Below, piece by piece: positions 7,651 to 16,780 of a stretch of DNA of 46,960 bases (position 1 is its first letter; each line of letters begins with the position of its first letter). The position numbers and the translations under genes were made by a program. The notes under the pieces were generated by a model. That model was not told the origin of the DNA. It saw only the letters and a program-made list of their open reading frames with translations, and searched no databases. The DNA comes from Limnoraphis robusta CS-951 (GTDB lineage Bacteria > Cyanobacteriota > Cyanobacteriia > Cyanobacteriales > Microcoleaceae), in NCBI RefSeq assembly GCF_000972705.2, contig NZ_LATL02000055.1, forward strand, positions 1 to 46,960, read 5' to 3'.

Positions 7651-8859
7651 TTATAGAGTAGGAACTGTTAACATTCTTACGTTGACACCCGCATAATGTT
7701 TGTGAATAATATTCACTGAGTTGCCAACTAATTTAGCCAAGTCTTTAACAGGCATTCCTGACTCAAGGCAAAGTGTGATGAATGTATGTCTGGTACAATA
7801 CGGTTTGCGATAAGCTATATTTAACGCGGCTAAAGTAGGTCTCCAAATCTTAGGACGGAAATAACCAGACGGATTAACAGGACAACCCATGAGTGATGTA
7901 AACACTAAATTATCACTATTGGTTGCTTGTTTTTTCTGTTCAATTAAAATCTGCCTGAGCTGTTCATTAATTGGGAAAAGTCGTTTTTCCTCTGTTTTTA
8001 ACCCTTGAACAGTGACACGTCCACCCTTACCGTCAACTATTTCTTTATTGAAGTTGATGTGTGTGCAATTAGGTGTGATATCATCCCAAGTTAACGCCCT
8101 AACCTCGCCAGGTCTCGCACCTGTATAAAAACAGAATGCGGTGTAACCGTAATAAATACAACCTTTACTATCTTGTTTAAGATAGTTTAAAATCCTATCC
8201 CTTTCTTTTGCTGTAAATGCCAAGTTAGTCCAGTTTTCATCGGTCTTTCTTTGTTTCGCTTCAAACTGTTTCTCTATTTCAGAAAAGGGTGATTTTTTGA
8301 GTTTTAATTTACCTAACTTAATCCCCCAGTCGAAACAGGCGTTAAGTTGAACTATCAACCGCTTACCCGTCCCGATTGTGAGGGTTTGACTCGCCCAATC
8401 AGCAATTTTTTGGGCGTAGCTAACGTCAGACACATCCAAGACGTTAATATCAAAGTAAGGTGATTTTTTGATGTGGGAAAGGTTAACCAAGTATCCGTTC
8501 TTATAAGTTCCTGGTCTAACCCTTCCCTTTTTTGACTCAGTATAATCGCTATAAAGACTACCCAAGCTGTAAACCTCGATAATGCTAGGTGGGTTTAATA
8601 CCGCTACAGACTTGAGAACACGATAACGGTCTAATGTTGGGTCAACACGTTCATAGAGTATGTCAGACTCCAGTAGTGCTGCTTTAGCTAAAGCTACTTT
8701 TCTGTTCTCAGGATTATCAATTAAACCTAAGCTCAAAAAACTGCCAGGCTTACCTGACACAGACTTAGGAACGGTAAGCCTGAGTTTACCTCTTGAACTT
8801 GATACACCTACCTTACCCCGATACTTCCCCTGCTTTTGAGTAACTGAACTTGATGTCAT
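7651..8859 (-). CDS. Second tyrosine recombinase, paralogue of the first integrase
   Basis: 402 residues, clearly homologous to the integrase at 5957-7132: the same N-terminal arm-binding-like segment (GKVGVSSSRGKLRLTVPK), the same GARPGEV first-arginine box, KPYCTRHTFITLCLESG with Tyr instead of His in the HxxR box, and HYAG with the nucleophile tyrosine. It reads toward the first element and away from the second tRNA-like remnant, the reverse of the first integrase. It is bracketed by the 21-bp TATAGTGC-type repeats and ends at a bidirectional terminator. All catalytic residues are present, so it may be active even though the unit it belongs to carries almost nothing else. Confidence 0.85.
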   Translation of the reverse strand: MTSSSVTQKQGKYRGKVGVSSSRGKLRLTVPKSVSGKPGSFLSLGLIDNPENRKVALAKAALLESDILYERVDPTLDRYRVLKSVAVLNPPSIIEVYSLGSLYSDYTESKKGRVRPGTYKNGYLVNLSHIKKSPYFDINVLDVSDVSYAQKIADWASQTLTIGTGKRLIVQLNACFDWGIKLGKLKLKKSPFSEIEKQFEAKQRKTDENWTNLAFTAKERDRILNYLKQDSKGCIYYGYTAFCFYTGARPGEVRALTWDDITPNCTHINFNKEIVDGKGGRVTVQGLKTEEKRLFPINEQLRQILIEQKKQATNSDNLVFTSLMGCPVNPSGYFRPKIWRPTLAALNIAYRKPYCTRHTFITLCLESGMPVKDLAKLVGNSVNIIHKHYAGVNVRMLTVPTL

Positions 8860-8904
8860 CTCAAAACCTTCTAAAGCTACAGTACAGCATGATTATAGCC
8901 TATC

Positions 8905-8925
8905 TATAGTGCATTTATAGAGCAA
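8905..8925. repeat. Direct repeat, right copy, flanking second integrase
   Basis: Same orientation as the copy at 7376-7396 with two substitutions. It lies 45 bp upstream of the integrase start and therefore overlaps its probable promoter region, where it could also serve as an operator bound by the integrase itself. Confidence 0.4.
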
Positions 8926-9009
8926 TTTCTGATTTTAAATTGACATGAATTTTATAATGCCTGCTCTATAAAGGTTACAGATTTTAATATGACTCGAGTT
9001 TAACTCGAG

Positions 9010-9050
9010 TGTGCCGAAAGGTACCGGGAGTTAAAATCTCCCCCTCTCCG
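9010..9050 (+). other. Eroded tRNA-Ser-like 3' end, possible second attachment site
   Basis: GTGCC-GAAA-GGTAC (class II variable-arm-like, 9010-9023) is followed by a T-arm (GGGAG-TTAAAAT-CTCCC, 9026-9042) and the same acceptor strand and discriminator as at attR (CCTCTCCG, 9043-9050). The T-loop has A for the normally invariant C, and no D-arm or 5' acceptor strand is present upstream. It therefore looks like an old, non-functional 3' tRNA-Ser copy left by an earlier integration. Immediately upstream, CTCGAG-TTTAA-CTCGAG forms an unrelated palindrome. Confidence 0.45.
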
Positions 9051-9085
9051 TTCTTTTAGACAATACAACTTAAACACTAGAACCT

Positions 9086-10660
9086 TTATGGAGTCTGTTG
9101 ACTTTGTTTTTGTTCAACAGACTCGATACTTTGACGAGCGGCTTGTTCTCCTTCGGTGTCTCCGGCTTCTTTCAGCAGCACTAACGCTTCGCGGAAACTA
9201 TTAAGAGCTTGAGAATAGTCTCCCAAATTTTCGTACACTTCGCCAATATGATTCAGTGTTTTACCAATATCGGCTTTTTTGCCAACTTCCTGACGAATTT
9301 TTAAGGCTTGTTGGTAAGAAGCCAAAGCCTGAGAATAGTCACCCAAACCTTCATAAGCTTCTCCAATACTGTTGAGTGTTGCTCCGATTTTCGGTTTATT
9401 TTCTAGTTCTTGATACAAGGATAATGCTTGCTGATGGGTTTGTACCGCCTGTTGATATTGGCTTTGTTTGTAGTAGGCATTACCGAGTTGATCGAGAGCA
9501 TTACCCAGTTTTTCACGATCTTCACCCGCTTTCGTGAGTTCAACAGCTTGCTGATAGGCTTTCAACGCATTCTCAGGTTGTTCAAGTGTTTCATAAATGG
9601 TACCCATCAAGCCATAAACCCTCGCCGCATTTTCTCTATCTTCGATGATTTCGAGTAAACCCACCGCTTGCTGAAGATGAACTAACGCCTGAGAATTATC
9701 TCCAAGTTGCTGATAGATATAACCCATATTACTCAACAATCGTCCAACCCCGGCTTGATCGCCAATTTTACGACGTAAAGCTAAAGCTTGCTGATAAACT
9801 CCAATAGCTTTCTCCGTGTCACCGCGACTAAAATAGAGTGCGCCCAAATTATTCAAGGTACGACTTTGATCGCGCAAATCTCCAACCTGTTCACGATAAG
9901 TTCTCGCTTCTTCATAATATTCGAGTGCTTGTTCAAATTCACCCTGACGAGTATAAACTGAAGCAATATTATGCAGAGATTCTCCAATATTTTCCGGATC
10001 TTGAATCGACTGAGCAATTTTCAAGGCATCTAGATGTAACTTTAAAGCCTCTGAGAGTTTATCTGTATTACTGTAGACAAACCCCAATAAATTCAAGCTG
10101 CGACTCACACCTCGATTGACTTCATTACTATTAGAACTTTGCTGACGATAAAGCGTGAGAGCTTTTTGTATCGCTTTCTCAGCCTCTACATTGTCGCCCA
10201 TATTCGCATAAACATCACCCAAATAATTGAGCGTCGCTGCAACTTCTAGGGGATTATTTTGGTTTTGGCGAATTTCTAATACTTGTTTAAACGTTTCTAG
10301 GGATTCACTAAATAATCCCTGGCGAAATTGTTCGACTCCCTTTTCAAATAATTGTTCAGGATCAGACGAAGAATTATTGCGATCGCCAGGTTTCACGGTC
10401 GAGTTTGGACTCTCTGGGGTAGCTTCTCTAGAAGCGGGAGAATTCCTCTGACTTGGAGAGTCTTCCGTCACTCGAGGAGAAGGGGTTTGGGCGAGAACCC
10501 TAGAACTTGAACCCTGATAAAAATCTAAGACAAAAATCAGAGTAAAAACCCAACTCAGACTCAAAAATTTAAACGTTAAAACCCGAAAACGTTTGTTAGC
10601 CTTCTGAGAATTTGAATGTAAATTCAACATCGGTTTCAAGGGATTGAAAAATGAGTGCAT
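9086..10660 (-). CDS. Exported TPR-repeat protein
   Basis: 524 residues. A long N-region followed by a hydrophobic helix (FLSLSWVFTLIFVLDFY, about 32-48) and an ALAQ-like site (VLAQT, about 55-59) make a secretion signal likely. A Pro/Ser/Thr-rich linker (60-98) leads to about ten tandem TPR units in 40-residue periods (G-A-Y/L-Q-A hallmark positions, for example LGDYSQALASYQQALKIRQEVG). TPR arrays of this type bind proteins; the partner is unknown. It is divergent from cofH with a 150-bp shared upstream region and ends just after the second tRNA remnant, so it marks the resumption of the chromosome proper. Confidence 0.8.
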   Translation of the reverse strand: MHSFFNPLKPMLNLHSNSQKANKRFRVLTFKFLSLSWVFTLIFVLDFYQGSSSRVLAQTPSPRVTEDSPSQRNSPASREATPESPNSTVKPGDRNNSSSDPEQLFEKGVEQFRQGLFSESLETFKQVLEIRQNQNNPLEVAATLNYLGDVYANMGDNVEAEKAIQKALTLYRQQSSNSNEVNRGVSRSLNLLGFVYSNTDKLSEALKLHLDALKIAQSIQDPENIGESLHNIASVYTRQGEFEQALEYYEEARTYREQVGDLRDQSRTLNNLGALYFSRGDTEKAIGVYQQALALRRKIGDQAGVGRLLSNMGYIYQQLGDNSQALVHLQQAVGLLEIIEDRENAARVYGLMGTIYETLEQPENALKAYQQAVELTKAGEDREKLGNALDQLGNAYYKQSQYQQAVQTHQQALSLYQELENKPKIGATLNSIGEAYEGLGDYSQALASYQQALKIRQEVGKKADIGKTLNHIGEVYENLGDYSQALNSFREALVLLKEAGDTEGEQAARQSIESVEQKQSQQTP

Positions 10661-10810
10661 ATTTTTAACTCAAAATTGAACACCAAAATCCTAATCATAA
10701 TTTATACTACAAGCAGGTTTAGAGAAAGGGTTCACACCGGAATTGAAGTATGAGCTTTTTCTCCAAACCCGCCTCAGATGATGCAACTTCCTATAGATGT
10801 TGGCTTTTTC

Positions 10811-11959
10811 ATGCTTACTCAAACCATTGATGCTATTTTAAACCGTGCTGTTGCCCGAGAGGATCTTTCAGTAACAGAAGCCGTCGTCTTACTCCAACAA
10901 ACCGATCCTGCGATCATAACAATCATCCGGGAGATTAGCGACAAGTTACGCCATCAACAAGCAGGAGATACCGTCACCTACGTCATTAACCGCAATATCA
11001 ACTTTACGAATATTTGTGAACAGCATTGTAATTTTTGTGCCTTTCGGCGAGATGAGGGAGAAGACGGTGCCTTTTGGTTAGATACTGCTCAAATTTTAGA
11101 AAAAACAACGGCAGCCGTTGAACGAGGGGCGACCGAAATTTGTATGCAGGGGGGACTCAACCTCAAGGCGAAAGTTAACGGTGCATCTCTGCCCTATTAT
11201 CTCAAATTAATTGCAACCATTAAACAAACCTTCCCTCAGTTGCACCTTCACGCCTTCTCGCCCCAAGAAGTACAATTCATCGCCCGTGAAGACCATCTCC
11301 GCTATGATGTCGTTATTGGCGCCCTGCGAGATGCTGGAGTAGACTCCATGCCAGGAACCGCCGCAGAAGTTCTTGATGATCGCGTGCGTCGGGTGATTTG
11401 TCCCGAAAAAATTAACAGCGCGACTTGGCTAGAAATCGTTGAAACCGCCCATCGTTTAGGAGTTCCGACAACCAGTACAATTCTTTGTGGTCATATTGAA
11501 ACCCCGCAACAGCAGATCGAACATTTGCAACAATTGCGATCGCTGCAACAAACCGCGATTGACCGCAATTATCCCGCCCGCATTACTGAATTTATCGCGT
11601 TGCCGTTTGTCGGTCAAGAAGCCCCCGCTTCCCTGCGACGCCGAGTAGGACGTGATCAACCTGTTTTAAAGGATAGTTTATTACTCACCGCAGTCGCCCG
11701 GATTTTCCTCGGAAATTGGATTTTGAACCATCAACCCAGTTGGGTCAAACTCGGACTTGCAGGGGCGACAGAAGCCCTGAAATGGGGCTGTAATGATATT
11801 GGCGGTACACTCATGGAAGAACATATTACCACGATGGCCGGCGCCGTTGGTGGGACTTGTATGGAACCGGAAACCTTACAACAAGCGATTTCTTCCATCG
11901 GGCGCCCCTTTCAACAGCGAGATACCCTTTACAGTCATCTCAGTTATGCACTGTTGTAG
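10811..11959 (+). CDS. cofH: FO synthase subunit 2 (5-amino-6-ribitylaminouracil-tyrosine 4-hydroxyphenyl transferase)
   Basis: A radical SAM enzyme that joins a tyrosine-derived 4-hydroxybenzyl radical to the ribityl-aminouracil precursor; with CofG it makes FO (8-HDF), the antenna chromophore of many cyanobacterial photolyases. The iron-sulfur motif is CEQHCNFC, followed by the CofH-typical [23 protein letters not shown] and AFSPQEV segments. The start at 10811 gives the usual family N-terminus ([10 protein letters not shown]); an in-frame ATG at 10778 would add 11 residues, and neither has a clear ribosome binding site. No cofG is in the window. The TAG stop lies within the first bases of a palindromic repeat, so the last residues may have been altered by that insertion. 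Confidence 0.9.
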   Translation: MLTQTIDAILNRAVAREDLSVTEAVVLLQQTDPAIITIIREISDKLRHQQAGDTVTYVINRNINFTNICEQHCNFCAFRRDEGEDGAFWLDTAQILEKTTAAVERGATEICMQGGLNLKAKVNGASLPYYLKLIATIKQTFPQLHLHAFSPQEVQFIAREDHLRYDVVIGALRDAGVDSMPGTAAEVLDDRVRRVICPEKINSATWLEIVETAHRLGVPTTSTILCGHIETPQQQIEHLQQLRSLQQTAIDRNYPARITEFIALPFVGQEAPASLRRRVGRDQPVLKDSLLLTAVARIFLGNWILNHQPSWVKLGLAGATEALKWGCNDIGGTLMEEHITTMAGAVGGTCMEPETLQQAISSIGRPFQQRDTLYSHLSYALL

Positions 11960-12098
11960 GGGCGGGTTCCGAACAGATCCAGGCTTCCCACAAGTAACTG
12001 ATGTAAACCCGCCCCGAAAGTGATCCTCTGTAAGACGGGCGGGTTTAGAAAGGTTATTGATCAGAAATATACATTTTTGACCTCACCCGCCCCTACAA
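11954..12098. repeat. Composite palindromic repeat (GGGGCGGGTT family)
   Basis: A perfect 14-bp terminal inverted repeat (TTGTAGGGGCGGGT at 11954-11967; complement at 12085-12098) encloses two internal arms (AACCCGCCCC at 12006-12015 and GGGCGGGTTT at 12037-12046), so it reads as two adjacent hairpin units of about 60 bp. It contains the cofH stop codon. A shorter relative lies at 42176-42229. No coding capacity; a MITE- or REP-like element. Confidence 0.7.
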
Positions 12099-12182
12099 TA
12101 CTGTTCACTGTTCCCTCTGAGTCGTTAATCTTGTACGATCAATCGGACATTGCGCCGTAAATTACAGACGGATTGAACCTGA

Positions 12183-13694
12183 ATGCAGATATCGCCTGAA
12201 TCTTCTTCCTCAAAAAAACCTCAAAATTGGCTTCCTCCTTCACCTGTCATCTCGATGATCGTCAGTGCGATCGCCATTTTCTGGATTTGTAGTAGCCTGC
12301 GACACCTGCTGTTTCAATCCACTGGCTATGATTTGGGCATTTACGATCAAGTGATTTATTTGATCAGTCAAGGAAAGCCTGCGGTTTCCTCAATTTTGGG
12401 TTTTCATCACCTGGGAAATCATGGGGCATGGGCGGTGTATCCTCTAGGATTGTTATACAAAATCTATCCCAGTGTCTACCTGTTGCTGCTAGTTCAAGCG
12501 ATCGTCCTGGCGTTAGGAATTTGGCCGACTTGGAGTTTAGCACGTCTGGCGGGGTTGAGTGAACGGTTATCGCTGGCGATCGCAGCAATATACATCCTCT
12601 ATCCGGTTGTTTTTAATATTAACCTGTTTGACTTTCACCCTGAAGTCATGGCACTTCCCGCCCTTTTAGCCGCCGTTTTAGCGGCGAGGTTACAAAAAAC
12701 TTTTGGGTTTTGTCTGGCGATCCTTTGGGTATTAGGATGTAAAGCGGTGTTGTCCTTAACGATAGTGGCGTTGGGGTTTTGGCTGTTAATCTTTGAAAAA
12801 CGGCGAATTTGTGGGGCGATCGCACTGGGTTTAGGAATGGCTTGGTTTATCACAGTGACTCAGGTGATTATCCCTAACTTTAGTGGGCGAGAAGTCGAAG
12901 GGGTTTGGCGTTACACTTATTTAGGCGACTCGGTTTTAGAAATTCTCGTTAATCTTATATTGAAACCCGATTTAGTATTAGGACGATTGATTTCACTCTC
13001 AACCTTAGATTACCTCTATCAACTGTTTTTTCCCGTGATTTGGTGGCTATCTCCCCGTTATTTAACCTCTTTAATTCCCGCCCTTCCGACGATCGCGATT
13101 AATAGCTTATCTGATGTTTCCTTTCAACGGAGTCTCGCCTATCAATATTCTATTCCCGTTCTTCCTTTTCTGTTGCTGACCGTTATTTCTAGCTTAGAAC
13201 ATCATGCTTCTAATCTCGGAACCCTGATCGCTAAAATCTGGAAAAAAATCAGAAAACCAGAAGATTTACAAGCCTCTGGAAGTTTCCTTTATTCTAGCAA
13301 ACTCCCTCAATTGATTATCCTCTGGTCATTCATTGTTTTCCTGATGTTTGGGAAATATGGTCGGTTTTGGATTTATTTTAATCGACTCGATACCTGGACA
13401 GCAACTCGAGAAGCCGTTACCCAAATTCAATCCCAAGGAAATCTGTTAACAGATAATCAACTCGCCCCTCATTTTACCCATCGTCCTGTCCTCAAATTGT
13501 TAAGTCAAGTTTCACCCGATTATAATTTAACTGAATTTGATTATATCATTTTAAATTTACGTCATCCTTGGCCGGATACAGCAGAAATCGGTGAAAATCT
13601 CGCCAACCAACTCACCCGTGATCCTCGGTTTCAGTCTCTTTATCAACGGGATGATGTGGTGGTGTTTCAACGGACAACAAATTCTCTCAATTAA
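12183..13694 (+). CDS. DUF2079 multi-pass membrane protein, copy 1
   Basis: 503 residues with roughly ten to twelve hydrophobic segments spread to about residue 400 and a soluble C-terminal domain. Family hallmarks are LFQSTGYDLGIYDQ (after TM1), HHLGNHGAW and NLFDFHPEVMALP, with acidic and histidine residues at loop ends as in GT-C fold lipid-linked sugar transferases, to which DUF2079 is thought to be related; the biochemical activity is not established. It is followed 38 bp later by a paralogue in the same orientation, and a pair of glycosyltransferases lies nearby, which fits an envelope or exopolysaccharide role. Confidence 0.8.
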   Translation: MQISPESSSSKKPQNWLPPSPVISMIVSAIAIFWICSSLRHLLFQSTGYDLGIYDQVIYLISQGKPAVSSILGFHHLGNHGAWAVYPLGLLYKIYPSVYLLLLVQAIVLALGIWPTWSLARLAGLSERLSLAIAAIYILYPVVFNINLFDFHPEVMALPALLAAVLAARLQKTFGFCLAILWVLGCKAVLSLTIVALGFWLLIFEKRRICGAIALGLGMAWFITVTQVIIPNFSGREVEGVWRYTYLGDSVLEILVNLILKPDLVLGRLISLSTLDYLYQLFFPVIWWLSPRYLTSLIPALPTIAINSLSDVSFQRSLAYQYSIPVLPFLLLTVISSLEHHASNLGTLIAKIWKKIRKPEDLQASGSFLYSSKLPQLIILWSFIVFLMFGKYGRFWIYFNRLDTWTATREAVTQIQSQGNLLTDNQLAPHFTHRPVLKLLSQVSPDYNLTEFDYIILNLRHPWPDTAEIGENLANQLTRDPRFQSLYQRDDVVVFQRTTNSLN

Positions 13695-13732
13695 ACCTCC
13701 CTGAAAATGCAGAATATCAATTTTCCGATGAG

Positions 13733-15232
13733 ATGAAAAAGTTGCCATTTCCCCAAATAAAACGATGGAGATGGAGATCATTCAAACTACATCCTCTGGG
13801 TGGAATGATTGCGATCGCATCGATGATTTTCTTTGTTTGTAGTAGCTTACGTCATGCTTTATTTCAGTCTACTGCATTTGAACTTGGTATTTATGATCAA
13901 ATTGTTTATCTGATCAGTCAGGGAAAACCCCCGATTTCTTCTTTCTTAGAAATTCATCATATGGGAAATCATGCGGCTTGGGTGATGTATATCATTGCTC
14001 TATTTTACCGCATTTATCCTTCTGTTCATTGGTTACTGTTTATTCAAGCTATTTCTCTGGCGTTAGGGGCTTGGCCAACTTGGGGACTAGCCCGACAAGC
14101 GGGGTTAAACCGATCTTTATCTTTAGCAATAGCGGGAGTCTATTTATTATATCCGGTTGTCTTTAATATTAATCTCTTTGATTTTCATCCCGAAGTGATG
14201 GCGTTACCTGTATTTTTAGCCGCTATTTTAGCCGCAAACTTAAATCAAATCGGTTGGTTTTGTATTGCGATCATCTGGATTTTAGGCTGTAAAGATGCTT
14301 TGGCTTTAACCGTCGCTGCGATGGGAAGTTGGCTATTTTTCTTTGAAAAGAAACGACTCTGTGGGGCGATCGCACTTGGGGCGGGAGTCGGTTGGTTTAT
14401 CATTGTTATTCAAGGAATTATTCCCTATTTTAAAGCAGGTTTAGGCCCCGGTGGAGTGGGACGTTACACCTATTTAGGCAACTCCGTATTAGAAATTATT
14501 ATTAATATTATCATTAAACCTCGACTGGTTTTAGACCGTTTTTTTTCTTTAAAAACCCTTGAATATATCACCTTATTTTTCTCGCCTGTTGTTTGGTGGT
14601 TGTCGCCCCGACATTTAACCCCTCTGATTAGTGCTTTACCTGCATTAACGAAGAATATTCTCTCAGAAATTGATGCCCAACGCGACTTAATTCATCAATA
14701 TTCTATCCCGATTTTACCTTTTTTGATTGTCGCCATGATTTCCAGTTTAGCCCATTCTGAACAATATTTAGGCCAATGGATTTTGAGTCTTTGGCATCGT
14801 CAACACTTGACTTTAAAACTTGTACAACAAAAAAATATATTACATAAATTAATTATTGTTTGGTCTTTAATCTCTTTTTTAAGTTTAGCAAAATTTGGTT
14901 ATTTTTGGTCTATCTATCTCCAAGAAATCGATACTTGGAAAGCTAATCATCTAGCCACAAATCTTATTAAAACGACTCCAGGATCAGTCTTGACCACTGC
15001 TAATTTAGCCCCTCATCTTACCCATCGTCCGGTTGTGAAATTTACCAATGTTGATGCACCTCCAACCGATCTAATTCAATTTGATTATGTGCTTTTAAAT
15101 GTTAGACATCCCGGTTGGAAAAGTAACTCAAAATTTGCCCAAAATCTTGTTGATAAACTACAAGAATTACCCCAATTTAAATTAATATATTCTCAAGATG
15201 ATGTCTATCTATTTGAAAAAATAAATCCTTAA
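13733..15232 (+). CDS. DUF2079 multi-pass membrane protein, copy 2
   Basis: 499 residues, colinear along its whole length with the preceding gene: LFQSTAFELGIYDQ, HHMGNHAAW, NLFDFHPEVMALP and RYTYLGNSVLEI are shared. The two are tandem duplicates that have clearly diverged, and the second is more AT-rich, particularly in its C-terminal soluble domain (about 395-499). The 38-bp gap suggests a single transcript. As for copy 1, a GT-C-like membrane transferase is the best guess. A palindromic repeat follows 27 bp after the stop. Confidence 0.8.
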   Translation: MKKLPFPQIKRWRWRSFKLHPLGGMIAIASMIFFVCSSLRHALFQSTAFELGIYDQIVYLISQGKPPISSFLEIHHMGNHAAWVMYIIALFYRIYPSVHWLLFIQAISLALGAWPTWGLARQAGLNRSLSLAIAGVYLLYPVVFNINLFDFHPEVMALPVFLAAILAANLNQIGWFCIAIIWILGCKDALALTVAAMGSWLFFFEKKRLCGAIALGAGVGWFIIVIQGIIPYFKAGLGPGGVGRYTYLGNSVLEIIINIIIKPRLVLDRFFSLKTLEYITLFFSPVVWWLSPRHLTPLISALPALTKNILSEIDAQRDLIHQYSIPILPFLIVAMISSLAHSEQYLGQWILSLWHRQHLTLKLVQQKNILHKLIIVWSLISFLSLAKFGYFWSIYLQEIDTWKANHLATNLIKTTPGSVLTTANLAPHLTHRPVVKFTNVDAPPTDLIQFDYVLLNVRHPGWKSNSKFAQNLVDKLQELPQFKLIYSQDDVYLFEKINP

Positions 15233-15258
15233 AATTATTAATGAAAAATTAAAAATAG

Positions 15259-15325
15259 GTAGGGTGCATCCAAGCCATTACCATTGTTAGACCGGGAAAA
15301 GCTATGATGATTTGACACACCCTAC
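15259..15325. repeat. Short palindromic repeat (GTAGGGTG family)
   Basis: GTAGGGTG (15259-15266) and CACCCTAC (15318-15325) form an 8-bp terminal inverted repeat around 51 bases with no coding capacity. It lies between the convergent DUF2079 and glycosyltransferase genes. A relative with TAGGGTGGGT ends is at 37739-37802. Confidence 0.55.
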
Positions 15326-15397
15326 TGATACTGAGAAATGATTTCCACGAATAAACAAATCCGATAGTCAATACAGTTTCCTGTTTTTTAAACCGGA

Positions 15398-16504
15398 TTA
15401 ATAAGCTAAAATTAATTGTTTTTCCTGCTCTAAAGACATTAACTGTTGAGCAATACCGTCAACGTATTGTTCGCTGTTATATTGTTTTTGGACTAATTCA
15501 TAACCTCGCTGGGCCTGGGCTTGGGCTTTTTCAGGATTATTCAGTAAATCAAGAATAGCTTGACGCATTCCTTGGGGATCTTTGGCTTGAACTCCTGTAA
15601 TGATTCCAGCTTCAGCCAACTCTTCTGCTAAACCAGGAGTTCGGGTCATAATTACAGGACGCCGACAAGACATCGCTTCAAATAATGTCGTAAACCCAGC
15701 TTGATAGTTGTGAGGCTTGAGGCTAATTACAACAATGTCAGAATCTCGGTAGAGTTGACGTAAGTCTGTCCAATCATAAAATGCCCGTGACATATTTTTG
15801 GGCATGACTTCGGGGAAAGTATCTCCTAGCGCTTTGGCGTTGGGAGAAACGGCACAGATTTTGACATCTAGATCTAAATCTTGGGTAGCTTCTGCTAAAG
15901 AGCAGTAGTCTCGCTGTTCTAAACCGCCACTACCAATAATTGGACGCTTTTTATCGGCGGAAGCAGGGCCAGGGGTGAAAAACTGGCTATCGGTTTGTTC
16001 CGTGACCAGATAAACTCGTTCTGAAGGCAGCCCCAAGTAGTTTTGCAGGAAGTCAGCTTTGACCTTTGTATTGGTCATAAACAGGTCAATAGAATTTCCC
16101 AAGTTGAACAACTTGAGTGCCACACGGCTACGGGGGCGATCAGCATTGTGAACAAAAACAGCCATTTTAGGTCGGTTGACCTTCGCACCACAAACAGTGG
16201 CGATCGCAAAACCGGAATCTTCACCAATCGAAAAGATGATATCATTCTCATCGACTTGCTCAGACAAAGCACGAGCCATCGCCAAATGCTCAGGTTGACT
16301 ACCGCCGATCACCTTTGATAACAAGCGATCTGCAACTGAGATGGGATATTGTCCGGGTTCGTGAATGGTTGCTCCCAGTTTTTCAGCCAGTGTCCACATG
16401 GTATGTCGAGGACATTTTCCCTCTTGAGCATTTTGGGCAAACTGCTCTAAATCGAAAGGTCTACTTAAAACAACATGATATTTCGGGCTTTTTTCAATCA
16501 CCAT
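15398..16504 (-). CDS. Glycosyltransferase, GT4-like
   Basis: 368 residues in GT-B fold. The C-terminal half has the GT4 donor-site pattern: DIVVISLKPHNYQAGFTTLFEAMSCRRPVIMTRTPGLAEEL, including the acidic residue before the MxxxxPVI segment. The N-terminal half carries FSIGEDSGFAIA and HNADRPRSRVALKLF, as in retaining sugar transferases. The ATG at 16504 was preferred over an in-frame TTG four codons upstream; neither has a strong ribosome binding site. Substrate unknown. It faces the DUF2079 pair, and a second GT4 enzyme lies about 1 kb upstream on the same strand, suggesting a dispersed exopolysaccharide or cell-surface glycan set. Confidence 0.75.
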   Translation of the reverse strand: MVIEKSPKYHVVLSRPFDLEQFAQNAQEGKCPRHTMWTLAEKLGATIHEPGQYPISVADRLLSKVIGGSQPEHLAMARALSEQVDENDIIFSIGEDSGFAIATVCGAKVNRPKMAVFVHNADRPRSRVALKLFNLGNSIDLFMTNTKVKADFLQNYLGLPSERVYLVTEQTDSQFFTPGPASADKKRPIIGSGGLEQRDYCSLAEATQDLDLDVKICAVSPNAKALGDTFPEVMPKNMSRAFYDWTDLRQLYRDSDIVVISLKPHNYQAGFTTLFEAMSCRRPVIMTRTPGLAEELAEAGIITGVQAKDPQGMRQAILDLLNNPEKAQAQAQRGYELVQKQYNSEQYVDGIAQQLMSLEQEKQLILAY

Positions 16505-16780
16505 TTGACAACTCAACTTTTGTTTTGATTAAGCCAAATAATAAAACTAATTTTGAGAGAAAAACAATCATTTTTTGTAAAGCTTATAAACTTGATTATA
16601 AAGCTTGTGTAAAATTGAGAAAATCAGTCTCCGACTCAGTGAAATATCCCGGTTGTCTGTAGGACAAAATTAGCCAATTTGGAAGTGTTCTAGCCTAAAA
16701 TGGTCGAAATAAACTCGATTACGCAGTTAGATACTATCCAAACGGCTCTGTTTATTAATTAACTGATACTCTAATTGTGA

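Noticed and set aside
8985..9050. Possible ochre-suppressor tRNA: a loop GTTTAAC in CTCGA/TCGAG that would carry anticodon UUA, beside a gene with an internal TAA
   Set aside because: There is no D-arm and no 5' acceptor strand, the T-loop is abnormal, and the anticodon loop has G at position 32. It is better explained as an eroded 3' tRNA-Ser fragment beside a palindrome.
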